A stretch of 64,000 bases of DNA from Micromonospora_G sp044458865 (GTDB lineage: Bacteria > Actinomycetota > Actinomycetes > Mycobacteriales > Micromonosporaceae), in contig NZ_JBITIH010000010.1 in NCBI RefSeq assembly GCF_044458865.1, positions 1-64,000 on the forward strand, given 5' to 3'. The notes beneath the pieces are model-generated. The model had not been told where the DNA came from and did no database searches. It saw only the letters and a program-made list of their open reading frames with translations. Numbering within the stretch: the stretch's first letter is position 1; the number at the start of each line of letters is the position of its first letter. Below, one piece after another: positions 32,154-40,277 of this stretch. A program made the translations under genes and the position numbers.

Positions 32154-32225
32154 ACCCGTCCGCGCGGCGGGCCGGTCGTCTCGCCCGCCCGCCGCCGGTC
32201 GTCGCCGACTGCCCCGTGGACCGGA

Positions 32226-32804
32226 TCAGTCGTCGTCCTCTTCCGGATCCTGGTTCGCCTCGGCACCGAGCACGAACGCCTGCATGGCCAGTTCGTTGCC
32301 GGCGGGTGAGACGAACGCGGGCAGTTCCTGTGGTCCCAGCTCCCGCACGTACGACCAGAAGAGCGCGACCGCCTCGGCGGGCGTGGCCGCCTCGATCGGC
32401 AGGTCCAGGCTGACCAGCCAGGTACTGCGGGCGGGCGCCGGCCCCATCCGGTCGGCCAGCGTCCGGTAGGTCTCCTGGTCGACCGGGGTCAGCGGTCCGG
32501 CGAGGCTGAGCCCGTCGACCTCAGCCGGGCTGTCGAAGACCCGCCGGGTGTACGTCACCGTGAGCGACCCGGCATCGTCCGCCGCCAACGGATCGTCCGG
32601 GTCCTGTGCCGGGCCGCCCCCGGACGGACCGATCCGCCCCAGCGCCACCAGAAGCGGGTCGTCACCGTCCCGCAGCACCAGCACCGGGTCGCCGCTGAGT
32701 GGTCGGTGTCGCCCGTCGAGTCCGCTGAACTCCAGCGTGTCGTGGTGGAAGAGCCGCTCGGACTCGTACCGCTCGTCGCTGATGACCACCGCCCAGGCGC
32801 TCAT
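32226..32804 (-). CDS. Conserved hypothetical protein
   Basis: A 192-residue protein that I do not recognise. The first ~55 residues (MSAWAVVISDERYESERLFH, then the strand-rich DPVLVLRDGDDPLLVALGRI) look like a small beta-barrel of the PUA/EVE type, and a second part (130-170, ATPAEAVALFWSYVRELGP) is helical. It ends in an acidic tail of Asp/Glu. The ATG at 32804 has a GAGG element upstream. It is adjacent to tag on the same strand (31-nt gap), so a DNA- or RNA-base-related role is conceivable but unproven. Confidence 0.6.
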   Translation of the reverse strand: MSAWAVVISDERYESERLFHHDTLEFSGLDGRHRPLSGDPVLVLRDGDDPLLVALGRIGPSGGGPAQDPDDPLAADDAGSLTVTYTRRVFDSPAEVDGLSLAGPLTPVDQETYRTLADRMGPAPARSTWLVSLDLPIEAATPAEAVALFWSYVRELGPQELPAFVSPAGNELAMQAFVLGAEANQDPEEDDD

Positions 32805-32835
32805 GCCCTCGCCTCGTTCCACTGCCCCATGGCTC

Positions 32836-33441
32836 CTATCCCATCACGGTCTGTCCGGCGGCTCGGAACGACCGGGCATGGCAACCGACGAGGTGGTCGT
32901 CGACCATGCCGGTGGCCTGCATCAACGCGTACGCCGTGGTCGGTCCGACGAACCGGAAGCCGCGCTTCTTGAGCGCCTTCGCCAGGGCGGTGGACTCGGG
33001 GGTGTGCGCCGGCACCTCGACGAAGGAGCGTGGGCCGGCCGGGCGGACCGGACCGGCAAAGCTCCAGAGCAGCGCGCTGAGCCCGTCGGGGAGGTCGAGC
33101 GCGGCACGGGCGTTGTTGACGGCCGCCTCGATCTTGCTGCGATTACGGACAATTCCGGCGTCTCCCAGTAGCCGTAGGACGTCCGACTCGTCGTAACCAG
33201 CCACGGTTTCCAGGTGGAACCGGTCGAACGCGGCCCGGAACGCCTCCCGCTTGCGGAGAATGGTCAGCCAGGAGAGCCCGGACTGGAACGCCTCCAGGGT
33301 GAGCCGCTCGAACAGGGCGTCGTCGCCGCGCAGCGGGCGTCCCCACTCCCGGTCGTGGTACGTCGCGTAGTCGGGCGTGCTCGCGCCCCAGCCGCACCGG
33401 GCCAGCCCGTCCGCACCGATCACCAGATCCGTCACGGTCAC
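32836..33441 (-). CDS. tag: DNA-3-methyladenine glycosylase I
   Basis: A 201-residue base-excision repair glycosylase of the Tag family, removing 3-methyladenine from alkylated DNA. Zinc ligands are visible: Cys16 in RCGWG, His29 in YHDREWG, and the C-terminal His/Cys pair in DDHLVGCHAR (~185-190). The helical core includes FERLTLEAFQSGLSWLTILR and GFRFVGPTTAYALMQATG. The start is one of two GTG codons (33441 or 33435). Equivalent to tagA (Rv1210) in the colinear mycobacterial region. Upstream neighbour on the same strand is an SRPBCC protein gene (40-nt gap). Confidence 0.93.
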   Translation of the reverse strand: MTVTDLVIGADGLARCGWGASTPDYATYHDREWGRPLRGDDALFERLTLEAFQSGLSWLTILRKREAFRAAFDRFHLETVAGYDESDVLRLLGDAGIVRNRSKIEAAVNNARAALDLPDGLSALLWSFAGPVRPAGPRSFVEVPAHTPESTALAKALKKRGFRFVGPTTAYALMQATGMVDDHLVGCHARSFRAAGQTVMG

Positions 33442-33481
33442 TACCGTAGGGCAGCGCGACAGCTTGGCGCCAACGCCGTGA

Positions 33482-33979
33482 TCAGGGCAACTGCCCGCTC
33501 TCGACCAGCCGGGCGAACCGCTTCAGAGCCTGGCCGAGACTGAACTTCGAGCCGGGCCAGAGCAGCGGCCAGGCCCACCGGCCCGCCGTACCGCCGGGAA
33601 GGTGGAACCACTCGTGCCAGACCACCTGGGTCCGGTTGCGCTCCATCGGAGTGCAGCGCAACACGCCGGGGCCACGAAGCAGAAGCCCACAGTGGACCAC
33701 TCGCAGCTCGTACGGGGCATCGACCCGGACCACCCGCATCTCGTCGCGCAGCACCGCCGGACCGACGGTGGTCACCGCCTCGACGAGACTTCCTTCGCCC
33801 CCGTCGCCCCGCACTACCCGGACCCGGGTGAACGGAATCCAGTCGGACTGCCGCTCCCAGGCGATGAAACCGGCAAAAACCGTCGCCGCCGGGGCCCGTA
33901 CGATCACCGTAGCGGTGACCTCGCCGGCACCCGGTTGCGCGACATCCTCGCAGCCGTCCGGTGTCTCCGGCCCGGTCAC
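33482..33979 (-). CDS. SRPBCC/START-like lipid- or ligand-binding protein
   Basis: A 165-residue helix-grip protein of the polyketide cyclase/dehydrase superfamily: an opening strand TATVIVRAPAATVFAGFIAW, then the helix-loop region with WERQSDWIPFT and later VVWHEWFHLPGG. These domains bind hydrophobic ligands; no enzymatic residues can be assigned. Its GTG start (33979) overlaps the stop of the upstream DivIVA-domain gene by 4 nt, so the two are translationally coupled, suggesting a joint membrane-related role. Confidence 0.8.
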   Translation of the reverse strand: MTGPETPDGCEDVAQPGAGEVTATVIVRAPAATVFAGFIAWERQSDWIPFTRVRVVRGDGGEGSLVEAVTTVGPAVLRDEMRVVRVDAPYELRVVHCGLLLRGPGVLRCTPMERNRTQVVWHEWFHLPGGTAGRWAWPLLWPGSKFSLGQALKRFARLVESGQLP

Positions 33980-34683
33980 CCGCGCTCCGTCCGCAGCGCC
34001 GGGCCGCCGCTGTCGGCCGGTACCGAAGCCGGCGCCTCCTCCGTGTCGGTCTCCCCGGCCAGGTCGGCCTCCCCGGTCTTCGCGGTCTCCCCGGTCTTCG
34101 CGGTCTCCCCGGTCTTCGCGGCCGGCTCCGATGACGTCTTCAGGTCTCGGCCCGTGGACGCGGGTGCGGGAGGTGTCGGGTCCGACGCCGGTACGGGAGG
34201 TGTCGGGTCCGACGCCGGTGTGGCCGGGCCGGAGGCCGTCGGCGACACCGAGGCGGCGGCGACACCGGCATCGCCGGTTGCGGGCGGCTCGGATGCGTCG
34301 CCGGCGGTGCCGACAGTGGCCGGAGCGAGCGCGGCCACCCGGGCCTGACGCAGGGCGTCGGCGTCCGCGTTACGACCCTCGCGCAACGCCTCCACCTCCG
34401 CCTCCAGTACGCCGATCAGCTCGTCCTTGTAGCCGATGTCGTAGGCCGCCCGCTGGAACGCCTGGTCGACCTGGCTCATCCGGTACCCGCGCAGCGCGGT
34501 GTCGAACCGCAGCTCACTCACATCGGACTCCGCCAATGGACGACTGGTCGGCAGAGGCACCGCGCGGCCGTCCGGTTCGGCCTGCACCATGCCGGGATCG
34601 CCCCCGGTGAGCAGCACGGTTACCCCGAAAACGACCGCTGCGGCGGTCAACGCCACCACCAGGAGGAGGAGAAACTGGCCCAT
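33976..34683 (-). CDS. DivIVA-domain membrane protein with tandem-repeat tail
   Basis: A 235-residue protein with an N-terminal membrane helix (about 4-27), a linker, and a DivIVA-like segment at ~55-100 (LRFDTALRGYRMSQVDQAFQ, then a coiled coil LIGVLEAEVEALREG). DivIVA domains read membrane curvature or recruit growth machinery at poles and septa. The C-terminal ~130 residues are low-complexity, with three AKTGET units and two ASDPTPP units encoded by DNA minisatellites. The ATG at 34683 lacks a Shine-Dalgarno; CACGAT 7 nt upstream (34691-34696, minus strand) could be a leaderless -10. An upstream GTG at 34728 is a less likely start. Confidence 0.82.
   Translation of the reverse strand: MGQFLLLLVVALTAAAVVFGVTVLLTGGDPGMVQAEPDGRAVPLPTSRPLAESDVSELRFDTALRGYRMSQVDQAFQRAAYDIGYKDELIGVLEAEVEALREGRNADADALRQARVAALAPATVGTAGDASEPPATGDAGVAAASVSPTASGPATPASDPTPPVPASDPTPPAPASTGRDLKTSSEPAAKTGETAKTGETAKTGEADLAGETDTEEAPASVPADSGGPALRTERG
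34073..34219. repeat. Coding minisatellites in the DivIVA-domain gene
   Basis: Two in-frame tandem repeats: an 18-bp unit at 34073-34090, 34091-34108 and partly 34109-34120 (identical copies), and a 27-bp period at 34167-34192 and 34194-34219. Being multiples of three, they can expand or shrink without breaking the gene. Confidence 0.85.
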
Positions 34684-34813
34684 AGTAAGGATCGTGTCAC
34701 GACCGGACCGGGCGGGCGACCCCGCCACCCCGCCCTACTCCCGTCGCACCCCGGTCCGCCACATCCGGCTAGCGTCGTGGCGATCGGCGACCGGACGAGA
34801 GGGAGGTTCTGCG

Positions 34814-35683
34814 ATGGAGCGGACGCTACGGCTGGGCGGGCAGGTCTTCCCCCCGGGTGACCTGGTCGTCATGGCGATCGTGAACCGTACGCCCGACTCG
34901 TTCTTCGACCGGGGGGCGACCTTCGCCGCGGACGCCGCACTGCGGGCGGTCGAGCAGGCGGTGTCCGAGGGGGCAAGGATCATCGACATCGGCGGGGTGA
35001 AGGCGGGCCCCGGGGCGGAGGTCGGGGTCGCCGAGGAGATCCGCCGTACGGTGGCCACCATCGCCGCCGTACGGGCCGCCTTCCCCGACGTGGTGATCTC
35101 GATCGACACCTGGCGGGCGGAGGTGGCGATCGAGGCCGTCGCCGCCGGCGCGGACCTGCTCAACGACACCTGGTCCGGGGCCGACCCGACGCTCGCCCAG
35201 GTCGCCGCCGACACCGGTACGGGACTGGTCTGCTCGCACGCCGGTGGGCTCAGCCCTCGTACCCGGCCGCACCGGGCGGCCTTCGACGACGTGGTGGACG
35301 ACGTCGTCTCGACTGTCACCCGGCTCGCCGACCGCGCAGTCGCCCTCGGCGTGCGCCCGGACGGGATCCTGATCGACCCGGCGCACGACTTCGGCAAGAA
35401 CACCCGTCATTCGCTGGAGGTGACCCGGCGGCTCGGGGAGATGACCGCGACCGGCTGGCCGGTGCTGGTAGCCCTGTCGAACAAGGATTTCATCGGCGAG
35501 ACCCTGGACCTGCCGGTCGACGAACGGCTGGAGGGGACGCTCGCGGCGACCGCCGTCTCGGCCTGGCTCGGGGCCCGGGTGTTCCGGGCCCATCAGGTAC
35601 GTCAGACCCGTCGGGCCCTCGACATGGTCGCCTCGATCCGAGGCGACCGTCCGCCGACCGTCTCCCGCCGCGGCCTCGCCTGA
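34814..35683 (+). CDS. folP2: Dihydropteroate synthase-like protein, FolP2 type
   Basis: A 289-residue TIM barrel of the pterin-binding family. The N-terminal signature is MAIVNRTPDSFFDRGATF, matching FolP2 rather than canonical FolP (NVTPDSFSDGG). Other motifs are IIDIGGVKAGPGA, ISIDTWRAEVA and LLNDTW. The usual MHMRG strand reads VCSHAGG and the SRKxxIG element reads SNKDFIGE, so residues for p-aminobenzoate use differ; the mycobacterial FolP2 paralogue lacks detectable dihydropteroate synthase activity. It may use another pterin-like substrate. ATG 34814 has GGGAGGT 8 nt upstream. It is equivalent to Rv1207, and a true folP would be elsewhere. Confidence 0.88.
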   Translation: MERTLRLGGQVFPPGDLVVMAIVNRTPDSFFDRGATFAADAALRAVEQAVSEGARIIDIGGVKAGPGAEVGVAEEIRRTVATIAAVRAAFPDVVISIDTWRAEVAIEAVAAGADLLNDTWSGADPTLAQVAADTGTGLVCSHAGGLSPRTRPHRAAFDDVVDDVVSTVTRLADRAVALGVRPDGILIDPAHDFGKNTRHSLEVTRRLGEMTATGWPVLVALSNKDFIGETLDLPVDERLEGTLAATAVSAWLGARVFRAHQVRQTRRALDMVASIRGDRPPTVSRRGLA

Positions 35684-35696
35684 CACCTCGCCCACC

Positions 35697-35790
35697 CCGC
35701 ACTCGCCCCGCGCCGCCGCGCTGCGCCCCGCACTCGCCCCGCCCCGCCGCGCCGCGTCGCGTCGCGCCGCGTCGCGTCGCGCGCCCGTCG
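35697..35790. repeat. Low-complexity CGCC/GTCGC tract
   Basis: A ~94-nt segment made almost only of C and G, with irregular repeats of cgccgc and cgtcgcgtcgcg, after the folP2 stop codon. No gene or hairpin with a clear role is evident; it may be a slippage-prone spacer. Confidence 0.6.
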
Positions 35791-35795
35791 AGGAT

Positions 35796-35849
35796 GTTAG
35801 GAGGGGGCCCTTCCTCTACCGAAAGCGATAACAAGGGGCCCTTCCTTAC
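35796..35849. repeat. 54-bp interspersed palindromic repeat, copy 2
   Basis: Second copy of the element at 23345-23398, also 54 bp, with the same ends (GTTAGGAGGGG and CCCTTCCTTAC) and interior AAAGCGATAACAAGGG. It lies between the convergent folP2 and nuoA genes, 3 nt from the nuoA stop codon. Confidence 0.85.
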
Positions 35850-35852
35850 CCC

Positions 35853-36233
35853 TCAGTCGCTCCAGCGGAGGATGTTCTTGCGCCAGGCGTAGAGGATGCC
35901 GAGCGCCAGCACCGCGACGAAGATCGCCATTTCGACCACCGTCACCAGGCCGAAACCGGGCCGGTCGAAGACGACCGCCCAGGGGAAGAGGAAGACCGCC
36001 TCCACTGCGAAGAGCACGTAGAGGTAGGCGTAGACGTAGTAACGGATCTGGACCTGGGCCCAGCCGCTGCCGACCGGGTCGACACCGCTCTCGTAGGTCG
36101 TCCGCTTTCCGGGCGGGTCCGCGGGGTGCGCGGGTCGGAGCAGCCGGTTTGCCGAGAACGCGCCGACGAAGACCAGGACGCTGGCGAGCAACAGGAGCCC
36201 GAGCGTCGCGTACGACCCGAGGTAGCCGCTCAT
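35853..36233 (-). CDS. nuoA: Orphan NADH-quinone oxidoreductase subunit A
   Basis: A 126-residue protein with three membrane helices (about 8-28, 67-90, 97-117) and the NuoA/ND3 signature TTYESGVDPVGSGWAQVQIR in the loop between helices 1 and 2. NuoA is part of the proton-pumping arm of complex I, next to NuoH. The usual partners nuoB-nuoN are not adjacent: the flanking genes are folP2 and a small HTH gene. It could be a second, stand-alone copy serving the main complex or a reduced complex. The ATG at 36233 lacks a clear Shine-Dalgarno. Confidence 0.9.
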   Translation of the reverse strand: MSGYLGSYATLGLLLLASVLVFVGAFSANRLLRPAHPADPPGKRTTYESGVDPVGSGWAQVQIRYYVYAYLYVLFAVEAVFLFPWAVVFDRPGFGLVTVVEMAIFVAVLALGILYAWRKNILRWSD

Positions 36234-36281
36234 GGGCGGGAGCCTACCCGTACCACCGGGCTGGCGCGGTTCGCCCGCGTC

Positions 36282-36503
36282 TCATGCGCCGGCACGCAGC
36301 AGCCGGCGCCGGGTGCCGTACCTGCGTCGCACCTCCCGGGTGCTGACGCCGAGGGCCGTCGCGATCTGTGCCCACTCCAGGCCGGCGTTGCGGGCCCGTC
36401 GCACCTGGAGGGCCTCGGCCCGCTCGGCGTCCCGGCGAAGGTCTCCGGCGGCACGCAACGCGCGCCTCGGGTCGTCGGCGGAGTCCTGTGCGACCACAGC
36501 CAT
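36282..36503 (-). CDS. Small helix-turn-helix DNA-binding protein
   Basis: A 73-residue basic protein. The N-terminal ~40 residues form one charged helix (ARRALRAAGDLRRDAERAEA-like) and the C-terminus carries a helix-turn-helix, GLEWAQIATALGVSTREVRR, like the sigma-region-4/Clp-associated small HTH proteins of actinobacteria. The ATG at 36503 has AAGG 8 nt upstream; a GTG at 36512 is the alternative. Two palindromes with GTCAAC half-sites lie 22-66 bp upstream of the start, so autoregulation is likely. Targets unknown. It is separated from nuoA by 48 nt on the same strand and may be co-transcribed with it. Confidence 0.75.
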   Translation of the reverse strand: MAVVAQDSADDPRRALRAAGDLRRDAERAEALQVRRARNAGLEWAQIATALGVSTREVRRRYGTRRRLLRAGA

Positions 36504-36524
36504 ATGGATCACCTTTCCATCGTC

Positions 36525-36569
36525 GTCAACATACGTTGACGATATCCCCGAGCGTCAACACACGCTGAC
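36525..36569. promoter_or_regulatory. Twin operators GTCAAC-N4-GTTGAC and GTCAAC-N4-GCTGAC
   Basis: A perfect 16-bp inverted repeat at 36525-36540 and a one-mismatch copy at 36554-36569, centres 29 bp apart (about three helical turns), sit directly upstream of the Shine-Dalgarno of the small HTH gene and upstream of the divergent surface-protein gene (36674). They probably bind the small HTH protein or a relative. Confidence 0.65.
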
Positions 36570-36673
36570 GCGCGCCACACGCTCGTTACGCATTTGTTCC
36601 GCGTTGGGAGTGGCGTACCGGGACCAGAGACGTCGAATAATGAATCCACCAGGGGCTGAGCACCGGAGGATCG

Positions 36674-38137
36674 ATGGCTCGTGTCGAGTTCGGACGGCCT
36701 ACTCGCACGCTCTGGACCGGCCGCCGCCGCGCCGCTGGCCGCCACCGGGCGCACGGAGCACTGGCCGCCGTCGCACTCACCCTGCTCACCGCCACCGGAA
36801 TCATCGTGATCGCGGTGGCCGGCGCCGACCGCTCCGCCGCCTCGGCGGCGACGCTGGTGGCCACGACGGAGGTGCCCGGCAGCGGCGGGACGGACCCGGA
36901 CCGGACGAACCCCGACCCGGACCCGGACCCCGAACCGAGCACACCGCCGGCGACCGAACCGCCGACGAACACGCCCGAGCCGACCACGCCGACGGAAAGC
37001 CCGACACCGAGTACGGAGCCGAGCGACGAGCCCAGCCACAGCCCGTCCCCGCCGGTCGACCCGCCGCCGACGACCAGCCCTGGTCAGTCGAGCCCACCGC
37101 CCACCACCATCCCGAGGCCACCGGATCCCGGCCAACCCCGTCTCGGCGTACTGGTCAGCACCGGTGACATCAGCCTGACCAGCGCCTACTGGGGCGCCCG
37201 GAGCACCACGACCGAGCTACAGGTGACGATCCGCAACACCGGCGAGACGACGCAGCTCGTACGGCTGCGCTACGCACTGCCGCCCGGGTTGACCGACGCC
37301 GGCACACCCGGCTGCGCGCCGGTGACGGGCGGGACGTACCGGTGCGGCGCCTGGCGGACGGCCGCGGGTGCCCAGTTCAGCACGCGGATCAGGGTGGTCG
37401 TCGACCCGAGTGCCTGGCTACACATGCCGTTGGCCGGATCCGTGCAGGTCACCGCCGTCGACCCGGCCCGGCCCGATGCCGGGTCGGTGACTGACGACGA
37501 GGGCTTCGCGGTGCTGTTCCCGCCGGGCCCACCGGCGGCCGGGGTGACCCTCGCCGCCGACGAGGTCAGCTTCGACGCCACCGGGCAGCCGACCACGCTG
37601 GTGGTCCGGCTCGGCAACACCGGTGTGACCGAGGCGGGCGGGACGGTCGAGGTGATCCTGCCGGACGGCGTGACGGTGCCGACCCTTCCGCCCGGCTGCC
37701 GCTCCACCGCGCCCACCCCGGACGATCCGGCCCCGGCGAACCCGGATCAGACCGGCACGTCCCGGTTCGGTTGCGACCTTGGCCGGATCGCTGCCGGCCA
37801 GACCGCGACCGCCCGGTTCACCGTCGCGGCCACCCCGGCCGCACAGCGGATGGCACCCCTCTCCGGTGCCCTGATCGGCACGGTCATCCCGAGCCAGGGC
37901 CGCACCGGCCGGATGCAGATGAGTTTCCGGATCACGGCTGCGGCGGCCAGCGTTCCGGTCGAAGGGGTCGGCGCGATGCCGACCGGTTCCCAGGGCCTGC
38001 TGCCGATGGTGCGACCGGTGTCGCAGCCGGACAGCGGGGTCCAGCGGACGGCGATCGGCCTGATCGTCGTCTCTGGGCTGTTGGTGGTCCTCGCGCTGAC
38101 CCTCGCGGCCGTGACGCTGCGTCGACACACGCCCTGA
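36674..38137 (+). CDS. Cell-surface protein with Pro-rich stalk and C-terminal membrane anchor
   Basis: A 487-residue exported protein: a basic N-terminus with a signal helix (about 28-52), a Pro/Thr/Glu/Ser-rich stalk (~70-155) likely to span the cell wall, two Ig-like/DUF11-like domains (~158-275 and ~285-420; VTIRNTGETTQLVRLRYALP and VVRLGNTGVTEAGGTVEVIL begin corresponding strands), and a C-terminal membrane helix (~455-480) followed by RRHTP. Each Ig-like domain has a Cys pair. The architecture suits an adhesin or a wall-spanning scaffold; no catalytic residues. Start ATG 36674 has GGAGG-like sequence nearby (gaccggaggatcg). Divergent from the small HTH gene. Confidence 0.8.
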   Translation: MARVEFGRPTRTLWTGRRRAAGRHRAHGALAAVALTLLTATGIIVIAVAGADRSAASAATLVATTEVPGSGGTDPDRTNPDPDPDPEPSTPPATEPPTNTPEPTTPTESPTPSTEPSDEPSHSPSPPVDPPPTTSPGQSSPPPTTIPRPPDPGQPRLGVLVSTGDISLTSAYWGARSTTTELQVTIRNTGETTQLVRLRYALPPGLTDAGTPGCAPVTGGTYRCGAWRTAAGAQFSTRIRVVVDPSAWLHMPLAGSVQVTAVDPARPDAGSVTDDEGFAVLFPPGPPAAGVTLAADEVSFDATGQPTTLVVRLGNTGVTEAGGTVEVILPDGVTVPTLPPGCRSTAPTPDDPAPANPDQTGTSRFGCDLGRIAAGQTATARFTVAATPAAQRMAPLSGALIGTVIPSQGRTGRMQMSFRITAAAASVPVEGVGAMPTGSQGLLPMVRPVSQPDSGVQRTAIGLIVVSGLLVVLALTLAAVTLRRHTP

Positions 38138-38196
38138 CCCACCGGTGACCGGGTGCGGATCTCCGACCTCCTCCAGCCGGCGGATTCACCGGTGGG
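38138..38196. terminator. Inverted repeat after the surface-protein gene
   Basis: CCCACCGGTGA (38138-38148) and TCACCGGTGGG (38186-38196) are perfect inverted arms around a 37-nt loop, beginning at the base after the stop codon. The long loop makes a simple terminator less certain. The remaining 38197-38429 holds the korA leader, with TAGGCT at 38356-38361 as a possible -10. Confidence 0.35.
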
Positions 38197-38429
38197 GGCC
38201 CTGGATCGCGAGCGATGATGGACGGGGAAGCGGACAGAAAACCCCCGTGATCTGAGTTACGGCGATCGAGTTTGACCCATCAAATACTGGCAAATGCCCT
38301 TTCTTGCCCTTCCCATCCGGCGGACCTGGGGCAAGGTTTACCTAACGGTCCGACGTAGGCTCTCGGTTGAGAGACAGGCGGGGATGGACCATCGGTGTAC
38401 GGAGCCCGCCGCCGGCAACAGGAGGTCAC

Positions 38430-40277
38430 GTGACCAAGCAGGTCCGTCAACTGGATCGGGTGGTGATCCGGTTCGCCGGCGACTCCGGCGACGGGATGCA
38501 GCTCACCGGCGACCGGTTCACCTCGGAGACCGCGCAGCTCGGCAACGACATCTCCACGTTGCCGAACTTCCCGGCCGAGATCCGGGCGCCCGCCGGCACC
38601 CTGCCCGGGGTGTCGAGCTTCCAGGTGCACTTCGCCGACTACGACATCCTCACCCCGGGCGACGCGCCGAACGTGCTGGTCGCGATGAACCCGGCCGCCC
38701 TCAAGGCAAACCTGGTCGACCTGCCTCGGGGCGCGGACATCATCGTCAACACCGACGAGTTCACCCGGCGGAACCTGGCCAAGGTCGGCTACACGGTGAG
38801 CCCGCTCGAAGACGGTTCGCTCGACGGCTACGCGCTTCACCCGGTCGCGCTGACCTCGATGACCATCGGCGCGCTCGCCGAGTTGAACGTCTCGAAGAAG
38901 GACGCCGAGCGAGCCAAGAACATGTTCGCCCTCGGCCTGCTCTCCTGGATGTACTCCCGGCCATACGCGTCCACGATCCGCTTCCTCGAAGCCAAGTTCG
39001 CCAAGCGGCCCGAGCTGATCGCGGCGAACACCGCCGCCTTCAAGGCCGGCTGGAACTTCGGCGAGACCACCGAGGACTTCGGCGTTCGATACGAGGTCAA
39101 GCCGGCCAAGATGAACCCCGGCACCTACCGGAACATCACCGGTAACGCCGCGCTCTCGCTCGGTCTGGTCGCCGCCGGCGTCCGCGCCAAGCTCCCGGTC
39201 TTCCTCGGCGCCTACCCCATCACCCCGGCCTCGGACATCCTGCACGAGCTGAGCAAGCACAAGCGGTTCGGCGTCACGACCGTCCAGGCCGAGGACGAGA
39301 TCGCGGCGATCGGCGCGGCGCTCGGCGCGTCGTACGGCGGCGCCCTCGGCGTCACCACCACCAGCGGCCCCGGCGTCGCCCTCAAGGGCGAGACGATCTC
39401 GCTCGCGGTGGCTCTGGAGCTGCCACTGGTGATCGTGGACGTGCAGCGGGCCGGGCCGTCGACCGGTCTGCCGACCAAGACCGAGCAGGCCGACCTGAAC
39501 ATGGCACTCTTCGGCCGACACGGCGAGGCACCGGTAGCGGTGATCGCCCCCCGGTCTCCGTCGGACTGCTTCCACGCCGCCATCGAGGCGGCCCGGATCG
39601 CGCTGACCTACCGCACGCCGGTGATCCTGCTGTCGGACAACTACGTCGCCAACGGCTCCGAGCCGTGGTTGCTGCCCGACGTCGACTCGCTCCCCGATCT
39701 CCAGGTGGAGTTCGCCACGAAACCCAACGGCGAGGACGGCACCACCTTCCTGCCGTACCTGCGCGACCCGGTGACCCTGGCCCGACCGTGGGCGATTCCC
39801 GGCACACCCGGCCTGGAGCACCGGATCGGTGGCCTGGAGAAGGCCGACAAGACCGGCGACATCTCGTACGACCCGGCCAACCACGACTTCATGGTCCGCA
39901 CACGGGCGGCCCGGATCGAGGCCATTCCGGTGCCGGACCTGGAGGTGGAGGATCCGGACGGCGACGCACGGGTGCTCGTACTCGGGTGGGGCTCGACCTA
40001 CGGCCCGATCGGTGCCGCCTGCCGCGGCCTGCGCCAGCGGGGACTCTCGGTGGCCCAGGCGCACCTGCGTCACCTCTCCCCGATGCCCGCCAACGTCGGC
40101 GAGGTGCTGCGCGCGTACGACCGGGTGGTCATCCCGGAGATGAACCTCGGCCAGCTCGCCCACGTGATCCGGGCCCGCTTCCTGGTCGACGCGATCAGCT
40201 ACAACCAGGTCCGGGGCCTTCCGTTCACCGCCACCGAGCTGGAGACCATGCTGGAGGAGGTAGTCAAGAATGCCTGA
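38430..40277 (+). CDS. korA: 2-oxoacid:ferredoxin oxidoreductase, fused gamma-alpha subunit
   Basis: A 615-residue subunit. The N-terminal gamma domain (about 8-190; VVIRFAGDSGDGMQLTGDRF) is fused to the alpha domain (about 215-600; FLGAYPITPASDILHEL, then YGGALGVTTTSGPGVALKGE). With KorB it oxidatively decarboxylates 2-oxoglutarate (or pyruvate) to the CoA ester, reducing ferredoxin. The GTG at 38430 is set by GGAGG immediately upstream (spacing 4). It overlaps korB by 8 nt, ensuring equal synthesis. Equivalent to the M. tuberculosis Rv2455c-Rv2454c pair; substrate preference for 2-oxoglutarate is inferred from that similarity. Confidence 0.93.
   Translation: MTKQVRQLDRVVIRFAGDSGDGMQLTGDRFTSETAQLGNDISTLPNFPAEIRAPAGTLPGVSSFQVHFADYDILTPGDAPNVLVAMNPAALKANLVDLPRGADIIVNTDEFTRRNLAKVGYTVSPLEDGSLDGYALHPVALTSMTIGALAELNVSKKDAERAKNMFALGLLSWMYSRPYASTIRFLEAKFAKRPELIAANTAAFKAGWNFGETTEDFGVRYEVKPAKMNPGTYRNITGNAALSLGLVAAGVRAKLPVFLGAYPITPASDILHELSKHKRFGVTTVQAEDEIAAIGAALGASYGGALGVTTTSGPGVALKGETISLAVALELPLVIVDVQRAGPSTGLPTKTEQADLNMALFGRHGEAPVAVIAPRSPSDCFHAAIEAARIALTYRTPVILLSDNYVANGSEPWLLPDVDSLPDLQVEFATKPNGEDGTTFLPYLRDPVTLARPWAIPGTPGLEHRIGGLEKADKTGDISYDPANHDFMVRTRAARIEAIPVPDLEVEDPDGDARVLVLGWGSTYGPIGAACRGLRQRGLSVAQAHLRHLSPMPANVGEVLRAYDRVVIPEMNLGQLAHVIRARFLVDAISYNQVRGLPFTATELETMLEEVVKNA

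Noticed and set aside
38330..38352. Possible iron-box (IdeR/DtxR) resemblance, GGTTTACCTAAC, upstream of korA
   Set aside because: Only one half-site resembles the TTAGG...CCTAA consensus; the symmetric half is missing.
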